Numbered from the stretch's first letter, positions 1 through 10,567 are shown. The stretch: 64,000 nt of DNA from Acinetobacter sp. ANC 4178 (GCF_004331175.1 NZ_SJOD01000006.1:277541-341540); one strand, 5' to 3'. Translations and numbers: made by a program. The notes: generated by a model not told the origin, from the sequence alone.

Positions 1-928
1 CCGCGGCTTGCGACACCTGATCAAAGGTATAAATTCCTTCGACAGGTAGAGTCAATTTCTGCTGTGCCGCGAGCGTTAACAATTCAACCACCAACGCTTT
101 TTTACGTTCCGCAGGCATATGCTGATTCACCACACTCGCCCAAAATCCTTTGATTGTGGCTTGTTTAAAGATTAAATCGCCCGATTCGATCTGCATGGTT
201 TCACCCGTCATACTCCCGAAGGAAACCAATAGCGAGTTTTCACCCAATAAGTTCAGCAATTCACCGCTGGCTTTACCCCCAATCGAATCGACCCCAACCA
301 TCAATGGCTGATCCCCCTGAATGGCTTTAACTTGGGCTTTCCAATCGGCTTGATCAGTTGCCACTGCATTTTGGATGCCTAAAGCAGTCATTTCGGCAAC
401 CGCTTCTTGACGACGAACTAAATTAATCACATGAATGCCACGTGCTTGTGCCGCCATCGCCACGGTTTTACCCACTGCACCATTGGCAGTGTTTTGAATC
501 ATCCACTGACCTGACTCTAAGTTGGCAAAATCCAATAACATTAAAGAGCTGAGAGGCATGGCAATCAATTGCGCTGCCAATTCATCTGCAATGCTATCAG
601 GTAAAGGAATCAGTGCTGCTGCGGGTGCCAGACAATATTCTGCCCAACTGCCATGAATGCCCGCTACGGAAACACGCTGTCCCAATTCAAAACCTGTAAC
701 ACCTTCACCCAATGCATCAATTACTCCAACCGCTTCACTACCCCCAATGGCAGGTAGTTCAGGCTTATAGCCATAGCTACCACGGACTGTCCACACATCA
801 TGGTTATGAATCGGGGATAAAGTCACTTTTAAACGGACTTGCCCTGCTTTCGGTTCAGGTTGCGGCATATCTGCTTGTTCTAATACATCAACTGGTTCGC
901 CAAAACGACGATGAATAATACTGCGCAT
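1..928 (-). CDS. Zinc-type alcohol dehydrogenase / quinone oxidoreductase family protein (partial, C-terminus off window)
   Basis: Medium-chain dehydrogenase/reductase (MDR) superfamily protein, probably reducing quinones or enones with NAD(P)H. About 309 residues are visible, starting at the ATG at 928-926; the frame is still open at the left edge, so the last residues are missing. The N-terminus (MRSIIHRRFGEP) has the usual GroES-like fold pattern, with an EAVG segment, a GxxG-rich region and a nucleotide-binding segment (NTANGAVGKTVAMAAQARG) in the middle. Structural zinc cysteines are not evident, which favours the quinone-oxidoreductase branch. The start lies 3 bases after the stop of the TetR gene and its AAGGAT ribosome site overlaps that gene's end, so the two are co-transcribed. 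Regulation by the TetR protein is an inference from this layout. Confidence 0.85.
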   Translation of the reverse strand, partial: MRSIIHRRFGEPVDVLEQADMPQPEPKAGQVRLKVTLSPIHNHDVWTVRGSYGYKPELPAIGGSEAVGVIDALGEGVTGFELGQRVSVAGIHGSWAEYCLAPAAALIPLPDSIADELAAQLIAMPLSSLMLLDFANLESGQWMIQNTANGAVGKTVAMAAQARGIHVINLVRRQEAVAEMTALGIQNAVATDQADWKAQVKAIQGDQPLMVGVDSIGGKASGELLNLLGENSLLVSFGSMTGETMQIESGDLIFKQATIKGFWASVVNQHMPAERKKALVVELLTLAAQQKLTLPVEGIYTFDQVSQAA

Positions 929-931
929 GGG

Positions 932-1534
932 TTAATCCTTGATGGGTTGTAAGAGGTTTTGTGTGGTTTCAAGTGCCAAATGTAAAGGGGCTTTGTCTTG
1001 TGCCAATTTGGCCAGCAAGGCTGCACCCAACCACAGTTGATACATCACTTGTGCCATTTTTACAGGCTGAATATGTGTGGGAATGGAACCTTCCTGCTGT
1101 CCTTCCTCAAGCAAAGTCGCGACGCGTTCGGTTAATTTCTGCACCCCGAAATTCAGGATTTGACGCATATCTTCAGACAAGTCAGAAACTTCTGCCGCCA
1201 ATTTCACAATCAGACAGTTTTCCGCCCAACCGCCATGAATCGGGTCTTCAATCCACGCTTGCCATAACGCCATCAATCGCGCATAGGCACTGCCATCAGT
1301 CAGTTGCCACAACTGCTCTACCTGATTTTTATAGTCCGTGATGTACTGCTCTAACAGTGCACAGCCAAAGGCTTCTTTCGAGGCAAAATAATGGTAGAAC
1401 GAGCCTTTTGGCACGTCACAGGCTTTTAAGATTTCTTGTAGCCCCACCCCGACAAAGCCTTTCTGTAAGACCAGTGGAAAACTAGTCTCTAGAATATGCT
1501 GGCGGGTGGCTTCACTTTTCATTGATCGTTTCAT
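932..1534 (-). CDS. TetR/AcrR family transcriptional regulator
   Basis: 200-residue TetR-type repressor. The N-terminal helix-turn-helix spans roughly residues 8-55 (QHILETSFPLVLQKGF, then LQEILKACDVPKGSFYHYFASKEAF, a typical recognition helix). The C-terminal part is the helical ligand-binding and dimerisation domain. It reads into the downstream oxidoreductase gene with only a 3-base gap. An inverted repeat just upstream (1556-1570) is a plausible autoregulatory operator. The size and the pairing with an oxidoreductase resemble NemR/AcuR-type regulators that sense electrophiles, but the ligand is not shown by the sequence. Met5 is an alternative start. Confidence 0.88.
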   Translation of the reverse strand: MKRSMKSEATRQHILETSFPLVLQKGFVGVGLQEILKACDVPKGSFYHYFASKEAFGCALLEQYITDYKNQVEQLWQLTDGSAYARLMALWQAWIEDPIHGGWAENCLIVKLAAEVSDLSEDMRQILNFGVQKLTERVATLLEEGQQEGSIPTHIQPVKMAQVMYQLWLGAALLAKLAQDKAPLHLALETTQNLLQPIKD

Positions 1535-1555
1535 GAGCTGACTATATTTTATTAT

Positions 1556-1570
1556 TAGACCAGTCGTCTA
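1556..1570. promoter_or_regulatory. Inverted repeat, probable TetR operator
   Basis: TAGAC-CAGTC-GTCTA is a perfect 5-bp inverted repeat with a 5-bp spacer, 22 bases upstream of the TetR start. The TAGAC/GTCTA half-sites resemble operators of NemR/AcuR-like TetR proteins (family knowledge). Binding by the adjacent regulator is inferred from position. Confidence 0.55.
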
Positions 1571-1777
1571 GTAAAGTTATGTAACTTCACAAGGATAAAT
1601 TTCTACAGTAGCCACTACGGCAAATGAATGTTAATAATAGCTGCTTAAAATACGCTACATTGTTCAAAGCGGATTTATCCGTCATGATTTGTCGTTTAAA
1701 AATCCAGATCACTGACTTGAACAATTTTAAAACGCTATCATATAAGTTTCTATTTGCACAATAATTGAGATGTTTTC

Positions 1778-4609
1778 ATGAGCCAAAGTCATATCCGTAT
1801 TCGAGGTGCACGTACCCACAATTTAAAAAATGTGAGCCTCGATATTCCCCGCGACAAGTTTGTGGTGATCACGGGACTTTCAGGTTCAGGTAAATCCTCT
1901 CTCGCTTTCGACACCTTGTATGCCGAAGGTCAACGTCGCTATGTGGAGTCGCTGTCTGCCTATGCGCGCCAGTTTTTATCGCAAATGGAAAAACCTGAGG
2001 TCGATTCGATTGAAGGTTTAAGCCCTGCAATTGCCATTGAGCAAAAATCGACTAGCCACAACCCGCGTTCAACTGTAGGCACTATTACTGAAATTTACGA
2101 CTACTTACGTCTGCTTTATGCACGTGTCGGTACGCCTTTTTGCCCTGAACATGACCTGCCAATGGTGGCACAAACCATTTCGGAAATGGTCGATGCAGTC
2201 AAAACCCTCGAAGAAGGCACCGCTTTAATGTTATTGGCGCCTGTCGTGCGTGAGCGCAAAGGCGAATACAGCAATCTATTTGAACAACTGCAAAGCCAAG
2301 GTTTTGTTCGCGCGCGTGTAGATGGTGAAATCATCGATATTGATTCACCCCCTGAACTAGACAAAAAGAAAAAGCACACCATTGAAGTGGTGGTCGACCG
2401 CTTTAAAGTCCGTGATGACTTAGGCAACCGTATTGCAGAAAGTTTTGAAACCGCTCTACGTTTAGGCGGTGATATTGCAGTACTGTCATGGATGAAAGGC
2501 GAACATCCTGATCGCGTCTTTTCAGCCAAACACTCTTGTCCTAAATGTGACCGTGCTGTAGCAGAACTGGAACCACGCCTGTTTTCATTTAACAATCCCT
2601 TTGGTGCCTGCCCTGTCTGTGATGGTTTAGGTACACGTAGCCATTTCAGTGCCGACAAACTCATTCCAAATTCAGAACTGTCAATTAGTCAGGGTGCCAT
2701 CCGTGGTTGGGACAGACAACGCCCGTATTACTACAGCATGATTCAAAAAGTTGCAGATCATTTCGAATTGTCACTCGATACTCCGTGGAACGAGCTGGAT
2801 AAAGACACCCAGAAGAAATTTTTATACGGTACAGGTAAAGAAAAAGTCGATTTGAGTTATATCGATGAGCGTGGACGCAAGCACAATCGGGTACAACCTT
2901 TTGAAGGGATTTTACCGCATCTTGAGCGTCGTTACCGTGAAACAGAGAGTAACTATGTACGTGATGATTTGGCACAGTATTTATCCAATGCGGCTTGTGA
3001 TGCCTGCGGCGGTTCACGTTTAAACGAAATTTCCCGCAATGTGCGTGTCAAAGACAAAACTATTGCTGAAATCACTAAAATGTCGATTGGTGATGCGGCA
3101 GCCTATTACCAAACCCTGAATTTAACAGGGGCCAAAGGTGAAATTGCCGACAAGATTTTTAAAGAAATTCGTGAGCGTCTACACTTCCTCGTGTCTGTCG
3201 GATTGAACTATCTGAGCCTGTCGCGTTCAGCCGAAACCCTGTCGGGCGGTGAAGCACAGCGTATTCGTCTGGCTTCGCAAATTGGCGCAGGCTTGATGGG
3301 CGTCATGTACGTGCTGGATGAGCCATCGATTGGTCTGCATCAACGTGACAATGACCGTCTACTGGAAACTCTGGTGCGCTTGCGTGACCTCGGCAATACC
3401 GTGTTGGTGGTCGAACATGATGAAGATGCCATTCGTGCAGCCGATCATATTATTGATATTGGCCCAGGTGCGGGCGTGCATGGTGGTGAGATTATTGCCG
3501 AAGGTACAGCAGATGAATTGGCACGTCATGAAGATTCACTCACAGGACAATATCTGTCTGGAAAACTCAAAATTGCTGTGCCTAAACAGCGTACGCAACC
3601 GCCACGTCCTGACGAACAGATTAAACTCATGGGTGCTGCTGGACACAACCTAAAAGATGTTGATCTCACCATTCCACTGGGTGTGATGACCTGTGTTACA
3701 GGTGTGTCGGGTTCAGGCAAATCGACTCTGATTAACCGTACTTTATTGCCATTGGCTGCGACTCAACTCAATGGTGCAACGACGTTAACTGCTGAAAAGT
3801 TTGACTCGATTGATGGCTTGCAATTCCTCGATAAAGTCGTGGATATTGACCAAAGCCCGATTGGGCGTACCCCACGCTCGAATCCTGCCACCTATACAGG
3901 TTTATTTACCCCAATTCGTGAATTGTTTGCGCAAACGCCAGAAGCCAAAGCCCGCGGTTATGCGGCAGGTCGTTTCTCCTTTAACGTGAAAGGCGGACGC
4001 TGTGAAGCCTGTGAAGGCGATGGCATGATTAAAGTCGCCATGCACTTTTTACCCGATATGTATGTGCCCTGCGATAACTGTCATGGCAAACGCTATAACC
4101 GTGAAACGTTGGAAGTCGGCTACAAAGGCAAAAACATTTCTGATGTATTGGATATGACGGTTGAAGATGCGATGCATTTCTTCGAAGCCATTCCTGTGAT
4201 TCACCGTCGTTTAGAAACGTTAAACCAAGTTGGCTTGGGTTATATCCGTTTGGGGCAATCTGCAACCACACTGTCTGGCGGTGAAGCTCAACGGGTAAAA
4301 CTGGCACGAGAGTTGGCAAAACGTGATACGGGTAAAACCTTGTATGTACTGGATGAACCGACCACAGGCTTGCATTTCCATGACATTGCCAAGTTGCTCG
4401 ACATCCTGTATGAGCTACGTAACAAAGGGAACACCATTGTAGTGATTGAGCATAATTTGGATGTGGTGAAAACCGCAGACTGGATTATTGACTTAGGCCC
4501 TGAAGGCGGTGCGGGCGGCGGTCAGATTATTGCCGAAGGTACACCTGAACAGGTCGTGAAATCTAAGGTTTCCCATACTGCGAAGTTCTTGAAGCCGTTG
4601 TTGAAGTAA
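1778..4609 (+). CDS. uvrA: Excinuclease ABC subunit A (UvrA)
   Basis: Damage-recognition ATPase of nucleotide excision repair; dimerises and loads UvrB onto damaged DNA. 943 residues, close to the usual 940. Both ABC halves are complete: first Walker A GLSGSGKS near residue 34, first signature LSGGEAQR near residue 490 followed by [11 protein letters not shown], second Walker A GVSGSGKS near residue 645, second signature LSGGEAQR and [11 protein letters not shown] near residues 830-870. Zinc-binding CxxC pairs are present in both halves (CPKC/CPVC near residue 255-280; CEAC/CDNC near 745-770). The gene stands alone with its own terminator. No LexA-type box was seen upstream, as expected for Acinetobacter, which lacks LexA. 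Confidence 0.99.
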   Translation: MSQSHIRIRGARTHNLKNVSLDIPRDKFVVITGLSGSGKSSLAFDTLYAEGQRRYVESLSAYARQFLSQMEKPEVDSIEGLSPAIAIEQKSTSHNPRSTVGTITEIYDYLRLLYARVGTPFCPEHDLPMVAQTISEMVDAVKTLEEGTALMLLAPVVRERKGEYSNLFEQLQSQGFVRARVDGEIIDIDSPPELDKKKKHTIEVVVDRFKVRDDLGNRIAESFETALRLGGDIAVLSWMKGEHPDRVFSAKHSCPKCDRAVAELEPRLFSFNNPFGACPVCDGLGTRSHFSADKLIPNSELSISQGAIRGWDRQRPYYYSMIQKVADHFELSLDTPWNELDKDTQKKFLYGTGKEKVDLSYIDERGRKHNRVQPFEGILPHLERRYRETESNYVRDDLAQYLSNAACDACGGSRLNEISRNVRVKDKTIAEITKMSIGDAAAYYQTLNLTGAKGEIADKIFKEIRERLHFLVSVGLNYLSLSRSAETLSGGEAQRIRLASQIGAGLMGVMYVLDEPSIGLHQRDNDRLLETLVRLRDLGNTVLVVEHDEDAIRAADHIIDIGPGAGVHGGEIIAEGTADELARHEDSLTGQYLSGKLKIAVPKQRTQPPRPDEQIKLMGAAGHNLKDVDLTIPLGVMTCVTGVSGSGKSTLINRTLLPLAATQLNGATTLTAEKFDSIDGLQFLDKVVDIDQSPIGRTPRSNPATYTGLFTPIRELFAQTPEAKARGYAAGRFSFNVKGGRCEACEGDGMIKVAMHFLPDMYVPCDNCHGKRYNRETLEVGYKGKNISDVLDMTVEDAMHFFEAIPVIHRRLETLNQVGLGYIRLGQSATTLSGGEAQRVKLARELAKRDTGKTLYVLDEPTTGLHFHDIAKLLDILYELRNKGNTIVVIEHNLDVVKTADWIIDLGPEGGAGGGQIIAEGTPEQVVKSKVSHTAKFLKPLLK

Positions 4610-4614
4610 CTTAT

Positions 4615-4640
4615 AAAGGGCTCATAAGAGCCCTTTTTTT
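4615..4640. terminator. Bidirectional rho-independent terminator between uvrA and the ATPase gene
   Basis: The stem AAAGGGCTC / GAGCCCTTT with an ATAA loop (4615-4636) is followed by a T-run ending at 4640. It lies between two convergent genes, and the T-run overlaps the stop codon of the leftward gene. Confidence 0.85.
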
Positions 4641-6295
4641 CAGTTATCTAATCTAGTAATAAGAAAATCCATATAGCTTTTATAAAATTCATCTGTTTGT
4701 CCTTTTTCGTTATAAATTTCAGTAATCACATTACGAATCTGTTCACCCAAATCAGAGCCTTTTTCTCGTTCCAATACTTTTTTAACAATATAACTACTAT
4801 TTATTGAGTCAAATCTCGAATCCTGAGGAATTTCATCAAATAGTATTTTTTCCCAGTCTTCTTTACTTGCCTTCTGGACGGACAATTCATCTTTATTGCT
4901 CCATTCTTGTCTAACATGAATATTAAAAATTGCATCAATTAAATTTGGAAGTTTCTCTTTATCTAATTCATAAGTCTCTACAAATTTTTTGAATATTGGC
5001 CTCACCTCTCCGAAGCTGTCATACAAACGAAAACCAGATATGTCTTTTTCAATTTTTCCCTTAAGCCAGTCAATAATCTCTTGTTCTAAAGTCGTTACGT
5101 CTATGTTGAAAATTTCTAAAATTTTTAAAGCAAAACTTAAATTGCTTAGATTCTCTAGTCCTATCACAAGCCTTGTTTTTTCATAAAAATTATCTGGAAA
5201 TTTTTTATCAACCTTTAATCCCCAAAAGTCTTCACAGCCTTGATGAAAATTATCTTTATGTTTATTGTTCTCTTCTGAAATTAAAGTAGAGTTTGCTAAT
5301 TGATTTAATAATTCAAAATCTAACGTACCTACCTGATTAAACCATTTTTTAAATTCATTAAGCCATTCATCTGACCGTAAAAAGTATGAATTAATCGAGA
5401 ATAAACTTTCATAAGTTTTAACTTTTTGCCCGGACCAGTCTTTTTGCTTATCCTTTATTATTATTTTTATATCTTCCCAATCAAACTCATAAGAAATTCC
5501 AAATTCCTCAATAAAATAGCCTTGTAAAATCCGAACTAAAATTATTTCTTTTGTCGAGTCTGCAACTGTTTCAGGTAATTGTTCTCGAAATTGCTTATAT
5601 AATTTAATGACTTTTTGAAAAAATCTAAAATTATGAACACCTAACTCATCTGCAAACTTCACCATTAATTCAATTAATGGCTCATCCATATCTTGTGTAT
5701 TTGCACGAATCAAAGGCTCAACCGAGTTAATGATGATTGTTTCATCAATCAACTTTTCTTTATATTCCGCATACTTTTTCTTATTTTCTCCTTCAGCTTT
5801 ATCTTCATCTAAGATCAAAATCACCTGACAATTCTTTTCTAATTTAAGCTGATTCGCTAAACCCATAACATCTTTAATATCAAGCTTATTCGACATGCGC
5901 TCAAAATCATCAAAACAAATGATGGCATCTTTAACCTGATTAAACATCAAACTATCAAAAACCTTGGCGGAAGCACTGACACCAAACTGTGAAACTCTTG
6001 TATCCTTTAAAATGGATGGCAATCCTCGAATCCATCGAGGAATCTCCAAAGCTGAATGATTATTTTCAATATTGCTATAAATATGCGTTTTCAAGTCACT
6101 AAGTGACTCTAAACCAAACAAAGAAACATACACATATTTCTTTTTAAAATTAACTTCATCTCTAAAACTATTCCAAAAGAAAGTTTTACCAACTCCCCAT
6201 GAGCCAGTAATTGCTATCGCTGTTCCGACATTGCCTACGCTGATGTTATCTTCAAGCAAATTTTTTAGACGTGTTCTTTTTTCTTCTAAATTCAT
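4640..6295 (-). CDS. KAP-like P-loop NTPase of unknown function
   Basis: 551 residues. Walker A is GSWGVGKT at residues 31-38, a YVSLFG strand follows at 56-61, and Walker B IICFDDFER lies at 125-133 with a sensor-like strand VILILDEDKA near 155-164. This arrangement is typical of KAP/AAA-like P-loop proteins of the STAND supergroup. The C-terminal 350 residues are helical and charged, with no recognised domain and no clear membrane segment. The gene is markedly more AT-rich than uvrA and the genes to its right, has no strong Shine-Dalgarno sequence before the ATG, and sits alone between conserved genes. These are signs of acquisition by transfer. Related NTPases occur in phage-defence and plasmid contexts, but no partner gene is present, so no function is assigned. 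Confidence 0.72.
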   Translation of the reverse strand: MNLEEKRTRLKNLLEDNISVGNVGTAIAITGSWGVGKTFFWNSFRDEVNFKKKYVYVSLFGLESLSDLKTHIYSNIENNHSALEIPRWIRGLPSILKDTRVSQFGVSASAKVFDSLMFNQVKDAIICFDDFERMSNKLDIKDVMGLANQLKLEKNCQVILILDEDKAEGENKKKYAEYKEKLIDETIIINSVEPLIRANTQDMDEPLIELMVKFADELGVHNFRFFQKVIKLYKQFREQLPETVADSTKEIILVRILQGYFIEEFGISYEFDWEDIKIIIKDKQKDWSGQKVKTYESLFSINSYFLRSDEWLNEFKKWFNQVGTLDFELLNQLANSTLISEENNKHKDNFHQGCEDFWGLKVDKKFPDNFYEKTRLVIGLENLSNLSFALKILEIFNIDVTTLEQEIIDWLKGKIEKDISGFRLYDSFGEVRPIFKKFVETYELDKEKLPNLIDAIFNIHVRQEWSNKDELSVQKASKEDWEKILFDEIPQDSRFDSINSSYIVKKVLEREKGSDLGEQIRNVITEIYNEKGQTDEFYKSYMDFLITRLDN

Positions 6296-6380
6296 ATTTA
6301 AATAACGTAAAATCCGACTCGGCTTTAATCAAAACAGAAGCCCTATGACTTTTCAATAACTCAATTACATTATCAAAATC

Positions 6381-7196
6381 ATGAAAGCATTCCTTCTCAG
6401 CATGTCTTTGGGACTTGTGTCCCTATACACTTTCGCCGATGGCTATATCAATGAAAATATGATTGTTTTCACATCTGAATCGGATGGCAGTGATGACCCA
6501 TGGCAAGACCATCCCAAGTGCACACCCAGTATTCAAGCGGGCGGTTCTTCAAAATCATGGCTAGTGCAATATTTCTATGCCGACCAAAGCCCCTTAACCT
6601 CTGGATTTATCACCACACAAAAACCTTCCAACAAAGCCAGTGAATGCGAACATCTGGTGCATTTTCCAGATCAAGTGCAAGGTTCAGGAACATTTGAAAG
6701 TTATTATCCGAATGGAAAAATGCGCAGCCACATTGAATACGAAGATGGCAGTTATCATGGCAAACTCACCTTCTGGCATGCCAATGGCTTAAAAGAGCAA
6801 GAGTCGACAATGAACCATGGCATTCCTGATGGGGAATATCGTATTTGGCATTCGAATGGACAATTGGCACTGTCCATGAAATATAAAGATGAGCTACAAA
6901 ATGGTATGAAACAACGTTGGTATGCCGACGGCAAGCCATGGACCTATGTGCGTTTTGAACATGGTGTAATGCGTGGCGAACTCAAACAATGGTTTCACAA
7001 CGGCCAATTGGAACGTCGCGGAGAATACCGCAATGGACTCAGACAAAACCGCTATGAAATTTGGTACGACGATGGTACGCCTGAAGCTGTCTTAACTTAC
7101 GATGCAGGCAATATTATCCAAGCCCAGTGTTGGAACGAAGCCGGCAAAGCTCGTGCTCGCAATAGTTGTCTTACCAGCTATCAAGATGAAGAATAA
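6381..7196 (+). CDS. Secreted YwqK/MORN-like repeat protein
   Basis: 271 residues with an N-terminal signal peptide (MKAFLLSMSLGLVSLYTFA, cleavage likely before DGY). From about residue 105 there are at least six imperfect 22-24-residue repeats of the pattern YYPNGKMRS..Y.DG.YHGK, WHSNGQLALSMKYKDELQNG, WFHNGQLERRGEYRNGLRQN. This pattern marks MORN-variant repeats of the family often labelled toxin-antitoxin YwqK antitoxin. That family name is historical, and nothing here shows an antitoxin role. The product is probably periplasmic or surface-associated. It is divergent from the ATPase gene across 85 bp, and no clear ribosome site precedes the ATG. Confidence 0.8.
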   Translation: MKAFLLSMSLGLVSLYTFADGYINENMIVFTSESDGSDDPWQDHPKCTPSIQAGGSSKSWLVQYFYADQSPLTSGFITTQKPSNKASECEHLVHFPDQVQGSGTFESYYPNGKMRSHIEYEDGSYHGKLTFWHANGLKEQESTMNHGIPDGEYRIWHSNGQLALSMKYKDELQNGMKQRWYADGKPWTYVRFEHGVMRGELKQWFHNGQLERRGEYRNGLRQNRYEIWYDDGTPEAVLTYDAGNIIQAQCWNEAGKARARNSCLTSYQDEE

Positions 7197-7216
7197 TTCT
7201 GAATAAACACTTATTG

Positions 7217-7251
7217 ATGCGGTGATCGGTCTAACCTTGCACCGCATTTTT
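7217..7251 (+). terminator. Rho-independent terminator of the repeat-protein gene
   Basis: ATGCGGTG (7217-7224) pairs with CACCGCAT (7240-7247), followed by a T-run. It overlaps the 3' end of the convergent diguanylate cyclase gene. Confidence 0.75.
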
Positions 7252-8934
7252 CCCTTTCGCCTTCGCTTTAAATAAAGACTGATCGGCTTTATGAAATAAC
7301 TCTAACCAACTAGCACCACCAATGGCATAGCCCGCACTGACAGACACATGTAAATCGGGGACTAGCCCCACCTGCATATTTGTTCTGTCTACATCACGTC
7401 GAATCTGATCGGCAATGCTCAGCGCTTCTACATCATTCATTTGCTCAAGCAAGACCAAAAATTCATCGCCACCATAACGTACAATTAAATCCGTGCTACG
7501 CACATTGGCTTTTAAGATATTGGCCACCATCTGAATCACTTTGTCTCCAATCATATGCCCATACTGATCATTCACTTGCTTAAAATCATCAATATCAATC
7601 ACAATCAAACACAATTTTTCGAGTTTCTTCGGCTGATTTTCTAAATGCCGAATATAACTCTCTAAAGCCAAACGATTTGCCACCCCAGTTAAAGCATCAG
7701 AATTGGCAATATTTTTTAATTGAAACTCTAAAGCATCTCGCTGCTGCAACATACTTTCTAATTTACGTATCGCCATAAACAGTGAATCCACGCCTGAACC
7801 CTGCTGCAAGGTTTCAGTTGTCTCAAGTTTTGAGCCTTGGGATAAATTCAAAATCGTTTCTCGCGCCTGAATTAACGGTTCAAAAACCTTACGACGTGCA
7901 TAGATCATGGTAAATAAAGCAGCAAACAAAGAAATGGTGGTCACAAAAAGGGTGAGATAAAATTGGCGTTTCGCTTGTAATTTCTCTCGTTCTGCCACTT
8001 GCAAACTATAGTCCAAAATATAGGTTTGCAAATTCACAACGGAACTGAATTTATCGACGATTTTTTGGGTTAACTCAGTACCCGATAATTCGTAAGGTCG
8101 CCCTGCAAGGCTGTCTTGGATCAAATGTTGTACCGTACTAATGCCCTGTTCAAGAAAATCCGTTCTTACTTTTTCATGTAATTGCATGAATTCAGTAGTC
8201 TTATCTTGTTCAGGCAAAATGGTATTTACCAAATCCCATAAATAATGTGCCTGATGTTGAGTTTGTAAAGAACGTGCCAGATTGGTATCTGGCATTTTCT
8301 GCTGGAAAGTCACTGGGGCAATCACATTCGAAGCAACACGTCCTGCTTGGTCTCGTAAATCCGCCAAAATTAAAATCAAGGTATAGTAATTTGAAGTATG
8401 TTTATCAAGGCTTTGTGAATGAATCACCATATGTTTCAATACACTATGACTTTCATCCCATGCCGAAAACATCTGTAATATGGCAGCATCCAATTGTTCC
8501 ATATTGCGTTCTGAACGGGGCAAAGCTGCATAGCTATCGACGGCATGACGCCCTTGCTGTAGCTGTGGTTGTAATTGCGTCACAATTTCAGTCGCTTCCG
8601 CACTAAATCCTGTTTCTTTGAGTCTTAAAATGGTGCTCTGAATATGTTGATCGACCCCTCGACGATATTCAGCTAATTCTTGTAGGTTTTGTGCATATTC
8701 TTCAGGGGTACTCGACATGACTTTGTTGCTGGGCGCACGTTCACGTGAAATTTTATTGGATAGTTCAGCAACTGCACGCAGACTCTGAATTTCTGCTAAA
8801 AACAGCTGTGCCTGCTGGTAATTTTGGTAGCTTTTAAAAATAAGGGGGACGGAAATAAACAGTAACGACAGGACAATGACCAACATTGCACCCAATAATC
8901 GTTGACTTATATTTTCTGCCCGTAATTTTGCCAT
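7231..8934 (-). CDS. Membrane-bound GGDEF diguanylate cyclase
   Basis: 567 residues; predicted to make cyclic di-GMP from GTP at the inner membrane. A first membrane helix (about residues 12-31) and a second near 320-342 flank a helical periplasmic sensor region of about 290 residues. The C-terminal GGDEF domain carries an intact YGGDEF active site near residue 489, and an RSTD inhibitory-site motif five residues before it, so both catalysis and product inhibition are expected. No EAL or HD-GYP domain is present. The gene appears monocistronic; its signal is unknown. Confidence 0.93.
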   Translation of the reverse strand: MAKLRAENISQRLLGAMLVIVLSLLFISVPLIFKSYQNYQQAQLFLAEIQSLRAVAELSNKISRERAPSNKVMSSTPEEYAQNLQELAEYRRGVDQHIQSTILRLKETGFSAEATEIVTQLQPQLQQGRHAVDSYAALPRSERNMEQLDAAILQMFSAWDESHSVLKHMVIHSQSLDKHTSNYYTLILILADLRDQAGRVASNVIAPVTFQQKMPDTNLARSLQTQHQAHYLWDLVNTILPEQDKTTEFMQLHEKVRTDFLEQGISTVQHLIQDSLAGRPYELSGTELTQKIVDKFSSVVNLQTYILDYSLQVAEREKLQAKRQFYLTLFVTTISLFAALFTMIYARRKVFEPLIQARETILNLSQGSKLETTETLQQGSGVDSLFMAIRKLESMLQQRDALEFQLKNIANSDALTGVANRLALESYIRHLENQPKKLEKLCLIVIDIDDFKQVNDQYGHMIGDKVIQMVANILKANVRSTDLIVRYGGDEFLVLLEQMNDVEALSIADQIRRDVDRTNMQVGLVPDLHVSVSAGYAIGGASWLELFHKADQSLFKAKAKGKNAVQG

Positions 8935-9134
8935 GAATATGATTAAATTTCGCTACGTTGCTTGTTTATAGTTAAACCATAACCTTTATAAAAGATGCAA
9001 CTCTGAAAACGATATTTTAATTTGTTACTTTTATTTCGCGTTGAGACATTTAACTTTAGCAGAACCAATGGAGTATCCTAAGGCAACCTTAACTGCTTTG
9101 ATCTTGTTTGCCCTGAATCTTCTATCGTTTTGCC

Positions 9135-10049
<915 letters not shown>

Positions 10050-10056
10050 TTACTTT

Positions 10057-10073
10057 TGATCCATTATGGTGCA
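10057..10073. promoter_or_regulatory. NtrC-like site 1 with overlapping perfect palindrome
   Basis: TGATCC-ATTAT-GGTGCA matches the NtrC consensus TGCACC-N5-GGTGCA with two mismatches. It overlaps a perfect inverted repeat GTGCAT-A-ATGCAC at 10069-10081. The site lies 83-99 bases upstream of the proposed OXA start. Binding is inferred, not shown. Confidence 0.35.
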
Positions 10074-10144
10074 TAATGCACAACATTAGGGCGTTTTTAA
10101 TTTCATCCTCAGCAGATATTTTTAAATTTCCCTGTTTTTTGGCG

Positions 10145-10184
10145 AAAAAATCCCAGTTTATTTATTTAAATTGGGATTTTTTTT
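10145..10184. terminator. Strong hairpin terminator, bidirectional
   Basis: AAAAAATCCCA (10145-10155) pairs with TGGGATTTTTT (10172-10182); the stem can extend through GTTTA/TAAAT around a six-base loop. A and T tracts on both sides allow termination in either direction, but no gene ends here, so a short transcript is implied. Confidence 0.6.
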
Positions 10185-10235
10185 GCCTATGCACTTTAAT
10201 CTCAACATTAATTTCAAGCAAATTCAAAACATAAA

Positions 10236-10252
10236 TGCACCATATTAGTGCA
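10236..10252. promoter_or_regulatory. NtrC-like site 2
   Basis: TGCACC-ATATT-AGTGCA differs from the NtrC consensus TGCACC-N5-GGTGCA at one position and forms a six-base inverted repeat (ATGCAC/GTGCAT, 10235-10253). It lies 179 bases from site 1. No sigma-54 promoter of good quality was found nearby. Confidence 0.4.
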
Positions 10253-10429
10253 TAAAATCAATATAAATTCGGGCTTACTCGGTCTATTTAAGATCGTATC
10301 ACCCATCGCTAAAATGTCTTTAAACAAGCCGATTGGCTCGCTATAGCGCAATCTCTTACCAACATGCCCCAGCTTAGCCCCTCAATTTTATGTTGCTCTT
10401 TTTGAGTCAAAATTCATGTTTTTAAAGGC

Positions 10430-10532
10430 AAAAAAAAGCCCAACCTTGGGGAAAGCTGGGCGATAAACTAAAAACTTTTTGTGGAGAATCAGGCAGGTAT
10501 CACACTATTCGCATGAAACATGATCTGATTAC
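10430..10532 (-). ncRNA. Candidate small RNA (about 100 nt), leftward
   Basis: On the minus strand a GC-rich hairpin (10438-10461; GCCCA..TGGGC with an internal CTT/AAG pairing) is followed directly by eight Ts (10437-10430), a good intrinsic terminator. No open frame of useful length ends there. About 70 nt upstream lies a sigma-70-like promoter (10539-10567). Promoter and terminator together define a transcript of about 100 nt. Its identity is unknown and it matches no RNA family I recognise. Confidence 0.4.
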
Positions 10533-10538
10533 CCAATT

Positions 10539-10567
10539 ATTATGTCTCTCTTTTTCTCAGAAGTAAA
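10539..10567 (-). promoter_or_regulatory. Predicted sigma-70 promoter of the candidate small RNA
   Basis: Minus-strand -35 TTTACT (10567-10562), 17-bp spacer, -10 CATAAT (10544-10539). The expected start is near 10532. Confidence 0.35.

Noticed and set aside
1535..1777. LexA/SOS box before uvrA
   Set aside because: No CTGT-N8-ACAG sequence was seen, and Acinetobacter lacks LexA.
6381..7196. Toxin-antitoxin pair with the neighbouring ATPase
   Set aside because: The family label YwqK antitoxin is historical; this protein has a signal peptide and is transcribed divergently from the ATPase, so a TA unit is not supported.
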